Shown here: positions 62,886-64,000 of the stretch, piece by piece
Position numbering within the stretch: the stretch's first letter is position 1
Layout: each line of letters opens with the position of its first letter
From: an uncultured Pseudodesulfovibrio sp.
Lineage (GTDB): Bacteria; Desulfobacterota; Desulfovibrionia; Desulfovibrionales; Desulfovibrionaceae
Direction of reading: 5' to 3'
Assembly (NCBI RefSeq): GCF_963675635.1
Contig: NZ_OY776488.1
Span: 1,773,501-1,837,500, forward strand
Length of the DNA stretch: 64,000 nt
Notes under the pieces: generated by a model
Databases searched by the model: none
Told to the model about the DNA's origin: nothing
What the model saw: the letters and a program-made list of their open reading frames with translations, nothing else
Program-made: the position numbers and the translations under genes

Positions 62886-63563
62886 ATGGCTTCTGCACAA
62901 CGCCCCATACTTTGCCAAAAAGTGACTGCATTACTTCAAGGCGGCTCCTTTTCCATAGGAGATCGTCTGCCCGGTGAGCGCCGACTTGCTGAAATGTTTC
63001 AGACGAGTCGCAATACGATCAGGGAAGTGCTCTGCAACCTTGAGACCATGGGGTACCTTGAAATCAGGGAAAAAAGCGGCTGTTATCTGAAAAGCAAACA
63101 GGGGCGCATTTCCTGGGAAATGCTACGGAAACGCAAAAGCCAGACTGCCAATCACCAGTTGATTGAAACCCTCATGTTCTTCGCTCCACAATTGGCAAAA
63201 GCCGAGGCCTTGCGCCTTTCGCCAACAGACATCGCTTCTCTGGAAAAGGCCACGGCAAAGCTTGGTGAAGCTATCGTCAACTTCGACCTTCCCATGGTCA
63301 GCCGTCAATACATCGCCTTCTTCCTGGCGTTGGCCGAAGCCTCAGGCAACGACTATCTCATCCTGTTGATGAAAGAACTGTCCGTGGCTTCACAAAACCT
63401 TGAGCACGCAGGCACAGGCCTGTCCGAAGTGCAGATAGACTCACTTTTCGCCTACCATGTGGAGTTGTTCAACGCCCTGAAAAACGGGCAACCCGAACAG
63501 GCTGAGATTCTTGCCGAGCAGTGCATGTGGACGTTTCACCAACTCGTACTGCCGGAAAACTAG
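62886..63563 (+). CDS. GntR/FadR-family transcriptional regulator
   Basis: The 225-residue protein has an N-terminal winged helix of GntR type (GDRLPGERRLAEMFQTSRNTIREVLCNLETMGYLEIREKSG, about residues 24-65) and an all-helical FCD-like effector domain (about 90-220). Most FCD proteins bind an organic acid through a metal site; that site is not clear by eye here. Three TGGT-N3-ACCA sites lie around its promoter, so it probably controls its own gene and its neighbours. The effector is unknown. No good Shine-Dalgarno sequence is present. Confidence 0.9.
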   Translation: MASAQRPILCQKVTALLQGGSFSIGDRLPGERRLAEMFQTSRNTIREVLCNLETMGYLEIREKSGCYLKSKQGRISWEMLRKRKSQTANHQLIETLMFFAPQLAKAEALRLSPTDIASLEKATAKLGEAIVNFDLPMVSRQYIAFFLALAEASGNDYLILLMKELSVASQNLEHAGTGLSEVQIDSLFAYHVELFNALKNGQPEQAEILAEQCMWTFHQLVLPEN

Positions 63564-63596
63564 AGCGTATTCGCGCCACAATCAGCACAACACACC

Positions 63597-63815
63597 ATGA
63601 AACGAAGAGAATTTTTCAGCCGGTTCATTCCGAGAAAAGGGCACACCGAGGAGGTGGAGGGTGACGTTCAACAGCAGGAAAAGCCGAAAAAGGCACCCCT
63701 GACTGAGAATGAATGTTTCTTACGCGCCATGGCTCTCGGGATCGATCCGGCTACTGTAACGCCTGGGCAATTGGAAAAACTGGTTTCGGAATCTGAACCA
63801 TCAAAAAGAATGTAA
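63597..63815 (+). CDS. Small basic protein of unknown function
   Basis: The 72-residue protein starts MKRREFFSRFIPRKG, then has a Lys/Glu-rich stretch and an ordered tail NECFLRAMALGIDPATVTPGQLEKLV. The RREFFSRF start recalls a Tat motif, but no hydrophobic segment follows. It lies 33 bases after the GntR gene on the same strand and 64 before a membrane protein gene. I do not recognise a family. Confidence 0.65.
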   Translation: MKRREFFSRFIPRKGHTEEVEGDVQQQEKPKKAPLTENECFLRAMALGIDPATVTPGQLEKLVSESEPSKRM

Positions 63816-63879
63816 AAGAGCATCGTTGGTTTACGAGGATTGATCACCCTCTCCAACAAACTCGCTAAAGGAATGTAAC

Positions 63880-64000
63880 ATGGACAACAGTAGTGTCAGC
63901 TATCTTGAGAGTCGAAAGCTGGTCAAACGTTGGAACGGGCCGATCCCGGCATTGATCAACACGATTGTCATTTTTGCTTTTTTTTATGCAACATGGTGGA
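63880..64000 (+). CDS. N-terminus of a membrane protein (partial)
   Basis: ATG 63880 has AAAGGA upstream and opens a frame that runs off the right edge (40 codons seen). The product starts MDNSSVSYLESRKLVKRWNG and enters a hydrophobic helix PALINTIVIFAFFYATWW. It is likely a multi-helix inner membrane protein. It may be co-transcribed with the GntR gene and the small gene before it. No family can be named from this part. Confidence 0.6.
   Translation, partial: MDNSSVSYLESRKLVKRWNGPIPALINTIVIFAFFYATWW

Overview
The window is a chromosomal segment of a sulfate-reducing deltaproteobacterium of the Desulfovibrio / Pseudodesulfovibrio type. The evidence is an archaeal-style entry into the shikimate pathway fused to pheA-aroA-tyrA-trp genes, a selenocysteine-containing periplasmic formate dehydrogenase with a four-heme cytochrome c partner, a CarD regulator, and many PAS-type histidine kinases. 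The genes are ordinary in base composition and densely packed, with clear intrinsic terminators between units. No CRISPR array, insertion sequence, integrase or rRNA is visible.

Region by region. 1-2171: the start of a periplasmic binding protein, then amtB-glnK (minus strand) behind a sigma-54-like promoter. 2172-14565: a 12-gene aromatic amino acid operon: 2-amino-3,7-dideoxy-heptulosonate synthase, 3-dehydroquinate synthase II, pheA, aroA, tyrA, trpE, trpG, trpD, trpC, trpF, trpB, trpA. 14705-24031: an autotransporter-like outer membrane protein, a GT39-type membrane glycosyltransferase, a BON-domain lipoprotein, a prepilin peptidase, a phenylacetate-CoA ligase, an Asp-box (sialidase-like) protein and a small orphan. 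24032-33315: RRM RNA-binding protein, IF-1, DEAD-box helicase, two histidine kinases, a deaminase and tRNA-Arg(CCT). 33316-45240: HtrA protease, ispE, tRNA-Gln(TTG), prs, rplY, pth, carD, rho, an M48 protease with C-terminal repeats, ribF and a ClC-CBS channel. 45237-55463: response-regulator/kinase hybrid, macrodomain protein, hslVU, another kinase, a 4-oxalocrotonate tautomerase homologue, an NDP-forming acyl-CoA synthetase and an MscS channel. 55600-60900: tRNA-Thr(CGT), a 76-residue orphan and fdhA(Sec)-fdhB-cytochrome c3. 61316-64000: a PAS protein, a GntR/FadR regulator with three matching operators, a small protein and the start of a membrane protein.

The most striking content is regulatory. 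The aromatic operon appears to carry two ribosome-mediated attenuators. The first (2554-2724) has a previously hidden 31-codon leader peptide in which residues 11-20 contain three Phe, two Trp and two Tyr, followed by mutually exclusive antiterminator and terminator hairpins. It would therefore sense all three aromatic amino acids. The second (7772-7874) lies between tyrA and trpE. It has no separate leader peptide: the last codons of tyrA itself contain three consecutive Trp codons, followed by an 8-bp antiterminator helix that competes with a terminator. This would switch the trp half of the operon by tryptophan alone, using the tail of an enzyme as the sensor. A second regulatory cluster is a GntR/FadR gene whose promoter region holds three TGGT-N3-ACCA sites, one of them inside a 47-bp palindrome.
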